From: Drosophila persimilis
Lineage: Eukaryota; Arthropoda; Insecta; Diptera; Drosophilidae
NCBI RefSeq assembly: GCF_003286085.1
Contig: NW_020825361.1
Coordinates: forward strand, 744,001 to 808,000
Direction: 5' to 3'
Length of the DNA: 64,000 nucleotides
The position numbers were made by a program, and so were the translations under genes. Positions 26,635 to 37,300 of the stretch are shown here, piece after piece (position 1 is the stretch's first letter; each line of letters opens with the position of its first letter). The notes below the pieces were generated by a model that ran no database searches, was not told where the DNA came from, and saw nothing but the letters and a program-made list of their open reading frames with translations.

Positions 26635-27769
26635 TTATACCCGATACTCAAAATGAGTATTGGGGTATATTAGTTTTGTGGTAAAAGTGGATGTGTGTAA
26701 CGTCCAGAAGGAATCGTTTCCGACCCCATAAAGTATATATATTCTTGATCAGCATCAATAGCCGAGTCGATTGAGCCATGTCTGTCTGTCCGTCTGTCCG
26801 TCTGTCCGTCCGTCCGTCTGTCCGTCTGTCCGTCTGTCCGTCCCCTTCAGCGCCTAATGCTCAAAGACTATAAGAGCTAGAGCAACGATGTTTTGGATCC
26901 AGACTTCTGTGATATGTCGCTGCTACAAAAATATTTCAAAACTTTGCCCCGCCCACTTCCGCCCCCACAAAGGGCGAAAATCTGTGGCATCCACAATTTT
27001 AAAGATACGAGAAAAGAAAAAACGCAGAATCGTAGAGAATGACCATATCTTCTAGACTGCAGAATTTGAATTGGATCGTATTACTATTATAGCCAGCATC
27101 AAGAAAACAATTTCATTTTTTCTCGCCCTGTCTCTCTCTAACACACAGGTAGCATAGGCGGCTTTGCTTAGAGTAAAACATTAGCGCCTAGATCTCAGAG
27201 ACTATAAAAGCTAGAGCAACCAAATTTGGTATCCACACTCCTAATATATCAGACCGAGACGAGTTTGTTTCAAAATTTCGCCACACCCCCTTCCGCCCCC
27301 GCAAAGGATGCAAATCTGGGGATATTCACAAATCTCAAAGACTATTAACGCTAGAGTAACCAAATTTGGAATCCGCACTTCTCTTAGATCTCACTATAAA
27401 ACGTGTATCTCAAAATTTCACCCCACCCCCTTCCGCCCACACAAAGGACGAAAATCTGTTGCATCCACAATATTGCAGATTCGAGAAAACTAAAAACGGG
27501 GAATCATAGATAACGACCATATCTATCAGATTGCTGAATCTGGATCAGATCAGATAATTTTTGCAGCCAAAAGGAACAAATCAATTTGCAGTGGCTACGC
27601 AGCGCGTGACATCACGCTCAGACTGATTTTCTGTCTCTCTCGCACGCACTCTTTGTCGTGTCGTTTAATATTAGCGGCGTCTGCCGGAGGAAAGCCATAC
27701 TGACTTAGTATCGGGTATAAATGTAGAGTTGCGGTGTCCGCAGCAACTCACAACGTTCCCCCTCGTTTT
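26635..27769 (-). mobile_element. non-autonomous Helitron/DINE-like element, ~1.1 kb
   Basis: One end (26641-26663) is a hairpin with a 10-bp stem, CCGATACTCA / TGAGTATTGG (one G-T pair), and a 3-nt loop. Such a hairpin lies near the 3' end of Helitron-type elements, so the element is oriented on the minus strand. Inside are a GTCT/GTCC tetranucleotide tract (about 26786-26841) and three diverged modules of the form 'agagactataa-agctagagcaaccaaat ... ccgccccc-caaag' at roughly 26860-27060, 27180-27310 and 27325-27500. The other end is CGTTTT at 27764-27769. There is no coding capacity. I recall this sequence as a highly repeated obscura-group family, possibly the ISY/ISX Helitron family of D. 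miranda and relatives; the exact name needs a database search. It lies between two minus-strand candidate genes. Confidence 0.85.
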
Positions 27770-28128
27770 AATTTTGGATGTCTGTTGATTGACTGGCAAT
27801 GGCCTGTGCAGTTTCCGACAGTAGAGCTTTGAGAGTGGATTCCATCTCAAGTGCCTTCTCGGCCTTGCGGCACTTTTTGAGGGGCCCCAGTCCAGTTCGT
27901 ACATAAATGGGACACGATGGTCTATTCCTATTACGGGCTTGGAACCAGCTATCCCTTTTCATGGCCCAGTCGCCGACATAGTCACGTGGCGTGGAGCTGG
28001 ACGTGGAATATTCGGTGAACTGCGACTGCAGGCCTATACCAGGTCTGAAAATAGACAACAGTCGATTAGTATCAAGGTGAGGCGCAAATCGATTCTCGCA
28101 CTTACTCTGTTGGGCTTGACGGATTCAT
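27768..28128 (-). CDS. two-exon gene, unknown 99-aa protein
   Basis: Exon 1 is 28106-28128 (ATG plus 7 codons, phase 2), the intron is 28045-28105 (61 nt, donor GTAAGTGC, acceptor CTATTTTCAG), and exon 2 is 27768-28044. The join makes Glu and keeps the frame for 99 codons. The N-terminus is short and polar (MNPSSPTE). It is followed by a Ser/Thr-rich stretch, a Trp-containing segment (DYVGDWAMKRDSWFQAR, about residues 35-51), a PSCPIYVRTGLGP stretch and a C-terminal helix rich in Lys/Glu/Ala. There is no signal peptide or membrane segment, so it is probably intracellular. Codon choice looks like Drosophila coding sequence. The stop codon TAA is one base of unique DNA plus AA from the edge of the Helitron-like element, so the protein may be shortened from a longer ancestor. 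No family recognised. Confidence 0.68.
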
Positions 28129-28418
28129 TGCTTCCTTGGAAAATTGATTTTTTAACTTATTGATTTGAACAGTGCTGTTGAGGGCTCCTCTGTATTTTTC
28201 TACAATAATATCCGCAAAATAAGGAAAGTTTTCCTTGTAGGCCGAGTTCTAACTGTCAGTATCACATATTCTTTGGCAGCTCTCACATCTACACACAATC
28301 AACAAACTCTAGGAATTATTTTACTGGATCTGCAACGTAAATTTTCGGTTGATGAACCATCTTTCAGTACTCCTTATAGTCGAATTATTTGTCCTCAAGC
28401 TTCTGAAGTATCGCAGCC

Positions 28419-28499
28419 ATGTGCATGTTCTTCTACATAATCGTCATTCTTCTCATCCTTCTTATCGCCACTATGATAGCGGTGCATTGGAATTCATAG
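28419..28499 (+). CDS. candidate 26-aa transmembrane micropeptide
   Basis: A 26-codon ORF. It starts MCMFF, has about 17 aliphatic residues in a row (IIVILLILLIATMIAV) and ends HWNS, which is a textbook single-pass helix with a short polar tail. An in-frame TGA lies just upstream, so the start is the first or second ATG. A TCAGT initiator-like site lies at about 28255, and AATAAA at 28527-28532 is 28 nt after the stop, giving a compact transcription unit divergent from the 99-aa gene. Small one-helix peptides of this kind are known in flies (for example the sarcolamban micropeptides), but no sequence homology to them is claimed. A longer ORF in another frame (28349-28531) covers the same DNA; the micropeptide frame is preferred for its composition. 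Confidence 0.4.
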   Translation: MCMFFYIIVILLILLIATMIAVHWNS

Positions 28500-28526
28500 T
28501 CGAGATGAAGAACGATGTGGTTCTGA

Positions 28527-28532
28527 AATAAA
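28527..28532 (+). other. polyadenylation signal AATAAA
   Basis: AATAAA lies 28 nt past the stop of the 26-aa ORF, consistent with a very short transcript. Confidence 0.35.
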
Positions 28533-29757
28533 TTCTAATATATTATTCTATCCTTATCTATCTTTCTCTCTGCTCGGGGTATTAGATGACGCCTAACTCT
28601 GTTTCTCTTTTGGTACAAGTTTTCGGTGTTTTATTACGAGAAACATTTGCATATAAGACTGCTCTCGCTTGCTCGCTCTTGCTCTGGCTCTCTATAATTA
28701 ACTGAATATTTATTACTGCGGTAGATAAAATGTTATGCGGCTATTATTTTGGTTTTATGGCCAACCAAGAAGCCAACAAGCAACCTGGTCTAGGTGGGCT
28801 TAACCCCAGCCAAGTCGAGCCGGAGCCGGAGCCCGAGCCTGAGCCCGAGCCCGAGCCCGGGACTGACAACGAGACTCACTCGGAGTCAGAGACGGAGACG
28901 GAGCTAGAGCTGGAACATGAACATGAACATGGCAGACCAACAACATGAAGGCACCATGAATATGCAATCCGAGCCAAAATGCATTCCCCGCCAGACGCTG
29001 CCGAAAAAACGGCAGCGGCTAGCGAGGACACAAACCATTGGAACAAACACCACCAATTACCGCCCGCGAAGTCATCGCTGGGGGCTTGAATTTCAGTCGG
29101 AGCTGGGCATGGGTCCCGGTATGTGGGTAGGGGTGGGGCTGCGCGAAACAATCGCTAATTGTTTTAGGACCCCGCCAGATGGAAGGCAGTAAGGTGTGAA
29201 ATTCCAGCAGAGGTTTCTCCAGCTTCAACTTCATCATCAGTTTTAATTCAAGCTACGGCTACGGGGCCTGTACGGTTACGTTTTCGATATCGTTGCCTGC
29301 TCAAAAATGTTTCCGGCAGTTGATAAGGCTGGTAATTTGTGTGGCATGAGCGAAAGTTACGCATCCGCAGTATTTTCTTACATTTTCTTGAGGATTATTA
29401 CTCATACGCCATGTGGCAGCACCTTTTTCAGCGTAGCTATGTATAAACGTTTCATGAAATGCACCGAAGGGAGCGATGGCTGCTCTGGTCTTTTCACATT
29501 TTTTTAATTGACCCAAATGTCATATGCCGGAATCATTCACCAATTGAACAATAATGATTTAATATACACAGATTTGCTGATTGTTTTTCCACGTTATAAT
29601 TGCCTCAACAGTTTCAGTCCAACAATTGCCACACACGCAACCGCTTCCCCAATTTCACACCAAAGCTAAAAATAGCAGTCCCATTATTTTGGGCCCAGAG
29701 CGAGGCTGCTGATGGGTGATGGCAGTTAGACACGCTCCGCTGGTCGATCGGTGTCGC

Positions 29758-29765
29758 TATAAAAG
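29758..29765 (+). promoter_or_regulatory. TATA box TATAAAAG
   Basis: A perfect TATAAAAG lies 73 nt before the start codon of the Pro/Gly-rich secreted gene. TCAG initiator-like sites lie 27 nt (29785) and 35 nt (29793) downstream of its first T, so the 5' UTR would be about 40 nt. This is the clearest core promoter in the window. Confidence 0.8.
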
Positions 29766-29830
29766 CCTCTGTCCGCCGCCAGTCAGGCCATCAGTGGATC
29801 CACGGCAAGAACGGACAATCGAACAGAAAG

Positions 29831-30116
29831 ATGCATTTCAACTGTCATTACCTTATCAGCCTGCTGCTGATGCTGCTGTGTGGTTCATTAGTGGTGAGTG
29901 CTCGCAAGCCACCCCTCTACTCGCCTAACGCTAACTCTTCCTTTTCATATTTTTGTTTTCTTTAAGAGCGCTTATCCCCAGGGTGGTCCCTGCGGACCGC
30001 CACCAAGTGGCCCGCCGCCATCTGGACCTCCGCCATCGGGACGCCCGCCAGGCGGACCGGGCGGACCGGGCGGACGCTGTGGACCCCCGCCCTCGACAAC
30101 CGCTTCATCGGGATGA
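29831..30116 (+). CDS. small secreted Pro/Gly-rich protein, two exons
   Basis: Exon 1 is 29831-29893 (21 codons), the intron is 29894-29966 (73 nt, donor GTGAGTG, acceptor TTTGTTTTCTTTAAG), and exon 2 is 29967-30116 (49 codons plus TGA); phase 0, 70 aa in total. Exon 1 encodes a signal peptide (MHFNCHYLISLLLMLLCGSL) and cleavage is likely around Val-Ser-Ala. The mature peptide of about 47 aa is Pro/Gly-rich with tandem GPPPS units, a GGPGGPGG run, two Cys and a Ser/Thr-rich tail. A strong TATA box precedes it and the start context is good (AAAG-ATG). It is probably extracellular: small fly proteins of this make-up occur among salivary, cuticle, immune and accessory-gland products, but the sequence does not decide between these. 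The GPPPS copy number is likely to vary between strains. Confidence 0.85.
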
Positions 30117-30672
30117 GGAGCGTTCCGATCTTACGCCCAGTCCCAATCCCAGTCCACACCCGGCACGACACGTTCCATGCGAAACTTCCTATTGCTAAGT
30201 GTATCCTTTCTGCGTATTTTGTATTTTTTTGCTCAATCTAGAATATATGTTTATGTGTAATCCTGCAGAAAAGATGGGGCTTCACTTGCACTTTGGATCC
30301 AGGTTGAATCCAGGGTGGATCTAGGCTGGATCCAGGGTGGGGTCATATGCATGTACATATGTTGTGGTTGGAGCTTAAAATATGACCACATACCACCCTT
30401 CAGCTGAGGAACTGCCCTTTGAGGTTAGATGACTGCAGATGAAGTGCGGATTGGAATTAAATGAAGCTATTAATTGGGTCAGAAGGATGTCCGAGGGACA
30501 AAAGGCGACTCTGCAGTAGAAATGTGTGAACTGCACTTGATGTTATGTAAAGGCTTTGCTACCGCTCGGGCTGTTCTTTTCTGATTTGAGGTGAAACCAC
30601 AGCCCAGAGTCGCCTGCCAGTGCATTCAGCCGACCCCCTTGCACGGTTCAAAAAACTATATAAACTTATTAA

Positions 30673-30678
30673 TTTATT
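30673..30678 (-). other. polyadenylation signal AATAAA
   Basis: AATAAA on the minus strand, about 30 nt past the stop codon predicted in exon 3 (30708). It supports a third exon rather than termination at 30789. Confidence 0.5.
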
Positions 30679-30707
30679 GCCATCGTTGCTTAAAATCAAT
30701 TGATCAA

Positions 30708-31205
30708 TTATGCAACAACAAACGGCCAGCGAATCGAGCAGAAGAAGCTGAGAGCTGGTGAAGGAAATTAATAAGAATTTCAGTGAATTTACAAGGAATT
30801 CAGAAGGTACATACACATATCCAAGAGAGCGACGATACTAAGTCGAAAGTCGCCACCACCGCCAATGGCAGAGTGCACGAGAAAGGCGCCGCTCAGCGAA
30901 ATGTGAACAATATCTGTCAAAATGATGAGCGTTATGAAAACCAAGTCTTCCTGCAAGTAGATCCCTGGTTGGTTGGATATCCAATACGACACGATACGAC
31001 TTACCAAGGCACATTCGGATAGTACCAGAAGGCCGTACCAAAAAACTGTTAGCTGGTGCAGGTAAACGAGCAAATTGAGGTAGATTTCGTTATTTGTCCA
31101 AACGGGGATGTCTGACAAAACCATCGGCCAGAGGTACCAACCAAATAGGAGGTTGGCGAGGCAGAATGCCAAGACCTTTGATAGCTTCTGGAATGCACTT
31201 GACAT
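30708..31205 (-). CDS. small four-helix membrane protein, three exons (family member 1)
   Basis: Exon 1 is 31005-31205 (67 codons), intron 1 is 30951-31004 (54 nt, GTAAGT ... TTGCAG, phase 0), exon 2 is 30815-30950 (136 nt), intron 2 is 30755-30814 (60 nt, GTATGTAC ... TTCACCAG, phase 1), and exon 3 is 30708-30754; 127 aa. Four hydrophobic segments fall at about 10-32, 42-64, 70-98 and 104-127; the fourth is completed only when exon 3 is joined. Intron 1 has no stop and is a multiple of three, so unspliced RNA would give a 138-aa reading that stops at 30789. Both intron positions match the gene at 59331-59880. A TCAGTC initiator-like site is at about 31266-31271 and AATAAA is at 30673. An acceptor 7 nt further in (exon 3 from 30747) would change the last residues. 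An integral membrane protein is certain by composition; the function is unknown. Confidence 0.72.
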
Positions 31206-31397
31206 TTATGAAATTTGTATATTTTTCAGTATATGAATCGAATCTAACGAATAATGTGAGAAAACCGACTGACAGATGAACGGATGACGGAATGATGAAT
31301 GCTGATCATGGTACCGTGTCTCCCAGTCGTAATGAGAGACTATTTTCCATCGAAAGACTCCCTTGAAATTCATGTCCTTACACTCCTCACAGCTCAT
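31206..31397 (-). CDS. upstream in-frame ORF of family member 1
   Basis: 63 codons ending in TAA that is followed directly by the ATG of family member 1 in the same frame (TAA-ATG). The first 40 residues look coding (MSCEECKDMNFKGVFRWKIV ..., with Cys, Trp and a charged stretch); the last 20 are less convincing. It could be an upstream ORF, part of a dicistronic message, the remains of a longer first exon broken by a nonsense mutation, or chance. The initiator-like TCAGTC at about 31268 lies inside it, which argues that at least some transcripts of the downstream gene exclude it. Confidence 0.25.
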   Translation of the reverse strand: MSCEECKDMNFKGVFRWKIVSHYDWETRYHDQHSSFRHPFICQSVFSHYSLDSIHILKNIQIS

Positions 31398-34300
31398 CAA
31401 GCTTACATATTTTTTTAGCTCTTACTGTAAATTATCCAATTGGAATCCACTTCTCCTCGGAGCCACCTAAAGTACCCACTAGAAGATATTAAAAAAGATA
31501 AAGTTTGATTAGTTCTGCGGTGCCCATGGAGCTGTGGGGCGGCGTCGGGAAATATTCAAAAAGCGAATATAATAAAAGCAATAAAAGAAAATATGCAACA
31601 GACGCAAACAGATACACAGATACGCTCTCACACAGAGGAATGAAGATGCAGATGAAGTTGAAATGTAAATTTCGTCCGAATGGAAAGTTCCGTTCCAATG
31701 ATTGCAAACGGAAATAGGCCCTTGCCATCGCCATCGCCATCGCCACCGTCCTTCGTCATTCGTGCCTTTGCTCACTCTGGGGAATGAATGGCAAATGAAA
31801 CGCAAGTAAATACGATAAATAAATGTTTAAATAAATAAGTAAATAAATATGTGGAGAAGAGTCGCTACCAGCCACTAGCCACCAGGCACCAAAAACCACA
31901 CCAAACCGAAGTGGGACAGGACGGACGTGGCAGAGCAGAGGACAAAAAGTCCAAATGTAATAATTAAATTGCATTTTGCGTCTGCGGCCAAACAAAATGG
32001 CGCCGAATGGCAAATGGTCCGTGTTCGAGTGAACGCTTGTGTGGCATGTGCACCCAAGGAGGCGACAGCAGCATACCCTGCAAAGCTGAAGTGGCACTCA
32101 AGTGCCCACTTAAGCGTGCAAGGCTATTGAATCTCAGATGTCAGAGTCGAAACGAACGGAGCTATACGTTTATCTTTCAGTCAGTTTCTGATATAGTAGT
32201 ATTTATGCATTGTAATATCCTGAAGATAATGATTAATGACAGAAGACCCAGAAGACCCTGGAACCTGGATGAAAAACAGCAATGTCATATCGGTCCATAA
32301 CTGGATTTACCCGTTCAGAGCCATCGATAGAGTGGTGCATAAATATTTATATGCCTGCGCCGCAGCCATTGGTTCATAGGCATTTTCCACCTCTACCTGC
32401 ATTCCATTTATTTTTTCACAGCTCTGGCCTGTCTTCTCTAGATTCACTTCACTTCTGCTCCTCTCCCCGCAATGGATTTCTCCCCTGAACTCTTCCGCGA
32501 GTGTATATCTTTCTGCTGATTGTGCGCATCAATTGCGGATCTCGCTTTGTCGTTGTCGCTGCATGGAGGGGGTCAAAGGCTTGCATTTATTTATCATTCA
32601 ATTAAATATTTAAAATACCAAAAAATGCTTTCACCGCCAGCCAACTTATTTAAATTTCAGCCCCAATCCGCGGACCACACGACGACCCACGCACACACAC
32701 CTTTAATATTGAAATTGAAATCATAAATAAATGAGAAAATTCGCGCTGCTTGCGGAACCTGGCTCGCTGGGGCGGATGGTTTATTTTCTGTATGGGACTG
32801 TGTGTGTTTGTGTGTGATTCGCATTCGTTGTAAATTTTATTGTTATATATATGGTTTTGTATTTATATACATTTATTTTTTCGCTTTGGTGTACGGGCGG
32901 GCGGCATACGCTGCCGCTGTGTTTGTAAAATTAATTGACATTTTATTTGTTAATTAATTGTTATAGCCATGTTGTTGTTTGGTTCGCAGCAAAACAGTGA
33001 AACAGCGAACCAGCGAACCAACCATCCAGGCCAGGCCAGTCCCAGTCCCAGTCCCAGCCAATGGTCCGGTAGTCCCTGCCAAAATGGCTAAATGACCAAA
33101 TGGCCAAATGACTTTTCATTATTGTTATTACAAATGCCGCGGTCATTATTATTTGCTCGTTAAGCTCACCTCATCCTCCGGGCAGCACCACGCACCCCAC
33201 ACCCCGATGCGACCGAAATGCAATGCATTTGTAAATTAGTTTTGTAGTTTTAATTGCAAAAATTGTTAATTTTCTAATAATTTATTTATTTATGCTTTCA
33301 GTGAACGGATCGGTGGGTAAATTCGGAATGGAATACTATATGCTGGAAGGAGTACAGTGGGTGCACTTGTATAATTTTTCCTGTGGTACTACCACCCTCT
33401 ACCTTCCTCCATTTGTCGCCGATATGGAACTTGGAGTTCGGTTCCAAAACCTACCATCTTCTAGGCATCTTGCGTGGTAGAATAAACACACTTGAACATA
33501 GAGGAAATGTTGTACCAAAACACAAGGGGTTGTGTCCCAGTTTTGCGTTCTTATAAATGGAAAATCAAATTATATTTCTATGAGGCTAATAAATATTCTA
33601 CATATCTGATGCATGCTTAAATTTGAAAATATAGGGCTCTCTGAAAGAGAGGAAATATTTCCCTACAATCAATGTTTGCAGCATACTTTTAGGAGCCATA
33701 GCTGAAATCTCGGAATATGCCCATGTTTTTTTTTTCTCACCCTAGACCCCCCTCGGATCAGAGCCCGTCCCCAAAGAAGCAGAAGAATGAAAACTTCTGA
33801 CCGAAAAAAAGGAAAGTCCAACTGAAATATTGTAGGCAACATCCGGAGGCCAAGATCCCATCAATTTTTACAACTTTAAATACCAGCAGGAAGTATCTTA
33901 AGAATCCCCCACCCATCCCCATCCCACCCCCTAGAGCAACATTTCGAATGCGTTCGGCAATAAGAAAAAAGTCATAACAAAATTTTACGACAACTTTGGC
34001 GGCGTTCTCATTTCGGGGCTCGGTAGTTGCACGGGCAAATGGGGCGGAGGCGGAGGTGGAGGTGGAGGTGGAGGACCAGTGGTTCGACGGAGTGGTTCTG
34101 TGGATTGATGCAAAATGCAAAACAAAGGGAAATTTTCCAAACACCATAGCGAGAAGGAGAGATATCCAACAGACCAAACCAAACGAGACCAGACCAGACC
34201 TAAAGGAGCAGCAGCAGCAGCAGCAGTATTCTAATGGCTGCCATCCCGCTGTTTGGTTGGTTCGTGAAGAGCGGGGCCAACTGCGGGGCATATAATAATC

Positions 34301-37300
34301 ATCTATATTCATGGATTAGGATTCAATTTTTATGCCACACGCGAAAGACAGTGCGGAACAGAGAACCGAGCGGACCCACATACACAAAAAAGGTGAAATC
34401 CACAAAGAGAGTGGGTGGTGTGAGTACGGCAGAGTGGGTGGCAATGGGAGGCAGCTATACGTACAACAATGAGGGTTAAATTGAAAATAAAGCGTTACCC
34501 AAAGATGCCACACAGATACAACCATAGCAGAGTGAAAGAGAATGAGGGAGCAAGAGAGAGAAAGAGAGAGAGTGAGCGCGAAAAAAAACAAAATTATTCA
34601 AAAATTTATGCAAGAAAATATTACCAAAGAGCTAATAATTTTCTCCATCCATTGGGCCGTTTGTTCGTTCGTTCGTTCCAAAGGTGGCAAAAGCGCCGCG
34701 TGGGGGCCATCGCCACCAGTCAGGGGGGTGGGTGGGTGTTTAAATGGGTGGATTGGAGGGGTGGTGGTGTTCTTCCCAGAGTTTTGTATTAATGAATAAT
34801 ATCGCGGCTAAGGCACAGGCAGACTCAGGAGCAGGAGCAGAGTTTTTGTGGCACGCCACAGGGGTTAATAAGTAATCTGCATTTTTTGACATTTATTTAT
34901 GTCTTCAAATATGTGCGAGGAGGAGGGCCGGGGCGAGTGGAAGGGAAGGAGGCTTCTAATCCTGCCCCCATTTTCACTTTCTCCTTCTCCCAACGTGTGC
35001 TTTAACTCTCCGTCTCCATATCTCTCTACATCTTGCGCTGAGTGGCAGAGAGCAAGTCGCATTTTCCAGGGAAATCCAACAGCTGTTAAAAGTGTCATTA
35101 GCCGAAAAATATGCCAGAGACAAAGTCTTTAGTCCTTTGAGTCCTTTTTTTCCTCTCTATTGCTTTCTGTCTGTGTCTGTATCTGTATCTGTCCTTCATT
35201 TAATGGCAAAGTGCAACAGGCATTTGGGAACAACATAATTACCAGAAATCAGTTCCCCGATACCATTCTCGTTCTGTTTCCCTCTGATAGTCTCTCTTTT
35301 CGTAAGTCTTTCTACTGTATTCTCTTACTATTAAATCTCGATGGCTTCCGAATGGAAAATTTCATTTAGTTTCAATGTAGAACGCAGAGTACTACGAGAG
35401 CAGAAGTGTATCTGGGGGGGATTGGGTGGTCTACGTGCACCACAAATCTATATTTACGATTATGGAAGTTTATGGATACCACTGTGGCTACGTTTTAGTG
35501 TCATTCAGCGCTGGGCTGTAAACGGCACCGCCTTGACGACCAACCGGCATTGCTGCGGGGTAAGGGGTGGGGTCCTAATGACAAATGCCTATGAAATGGT
35601 CACACACGCAAGGACCTCCCCCGCTTCTGTTGATGGTGGGGCTCTGTGGAAAGTGAAATTGTCATAAAAAGTGAAGGGCAACTGGGGAACGTCATCGGGG
35701 GGACCGGGCCCGAGGTGCGGGGGCACCACCAGCTCACATGTCAAGGTAATTTGGGCGCACTTTTTGCACTCGTCCATGTTTTATGGGCGAATTCAAATAG
35801 TTCTTCCCCCAGCCACTGCCCACTGCCCACTGCCCACGCCCCACGCCCCACGCCCTGCCCACACACGCACACATATGTAATTACTTAGTTTATTATATTG
35901 CAAGTATATCCAAGTGGACCAACAGACCGAGAGTCCGCCCCACCGACTCACGCGCCACCGCCTTTCCCTTTTTATAGTTTGGCAAATCGTAAAAACTTTT
36001 ACAACATTTACATGCAATGCCAAGGGGGAGGGGGTGGGGGTTTGGGTGTGGGTGTGGGAAACTCTGGGGGAGTGTGGTGGTAGGGCAGAGTTGCTCTGGA
36101 CCAGGGTTGTCGCCGCAAAAGTTTGCACTACACTTGTTCGCTCTCTATTTGTCTTTTGGCGAACCCCCTAGATGGCCTCCGCCATCGCCTCCGTCTACAC
36201 CATCACCACCGCACTGACGATGCTTTTTCAATTACTCAGGCAAGGGTCCTGGGACAGGACTCCTGCTCCACTCCACTCCGCACTCCTCCTCCTGGTGACC
36301 AATTGAGTCGCCACTTAAGTCGCCTGACCAAAAAATCATTAACTATTTTAATTTCAGTTTGCAAATTCCATGCAATTTAAATGCGAACAGAGCCAGTGGC
36401 AGGGGCGTAGTCAGTGCCCGCCTTTCCACTGTGTATGTGTGTGTGTGCACTTTGGCCAAAATGCTAAGCAAATACAATTAAAGCGTCTCAGAAAAAAGCC
36501 AATAATTAAAAATGCACAAAACCAAAAGTGAACACCGACCCAACCCAAAAACGAAGAAGAATCCAGCAGTAGTTGAGAAGGGCATACGAAAGGAACACGA
36601 AGGAGTAGGAGAATCTGAAGAAATAGAAGAATACATATGTATGTATGTATCTGGTGAAGAAGAAAGGAAGACGAAGCAGCAGCAAAAGTGGAAGATGGAG
36701 ACGAATCTGTAGGCAGTAAAGTAGAATGGAACCGGAAAAGAAAAAAGGTTACCTAGGAAATGGACATGTAGAAGGAAATAAGCCGGAGCATGAAAATCCG
36801 AACAGAAAGAAGGAGATACCACACTCGTAGATGGAATATGTAGATGTTAATGTTAAGGAAGAAAGCCAAGCGTAAGTCAGTCAAAAGGATGGCTGAGACC
36901 AAAGTAAACTCAATCGTTGGCTTAGCTCAAAGTTCGAAAACTCTATTAAAAGTCCGAAAACTCGAAAGGGGTTAGCTATAAGCTGGTGCTGGAAAGGGTC
37001 GATAGGCATTCCTCAGAGAGCATTCGCAGCATTACAAGAATATAAGCTTACAGATTGAGGAATTTTCGAGTCTCTTAACTTGAAATTTTATCAGAGCTGA
37101 ATGCCTATCCAGATCCAAACTGAGACTTAAACATGCAGAGCATCAGATATCAGAGGAAAATCGTCACAGCTAACGCTTAGTGCTCACCATTCACTTCTTT
37201 CCACAAGTCGGGGTCACCAGTTCCATCGTTTAAAAGTTCTTTCGCCATTCTCTACATTTCTCTCGTCTGGGAGGTGACATTTTGATACATCTAAATCTCC

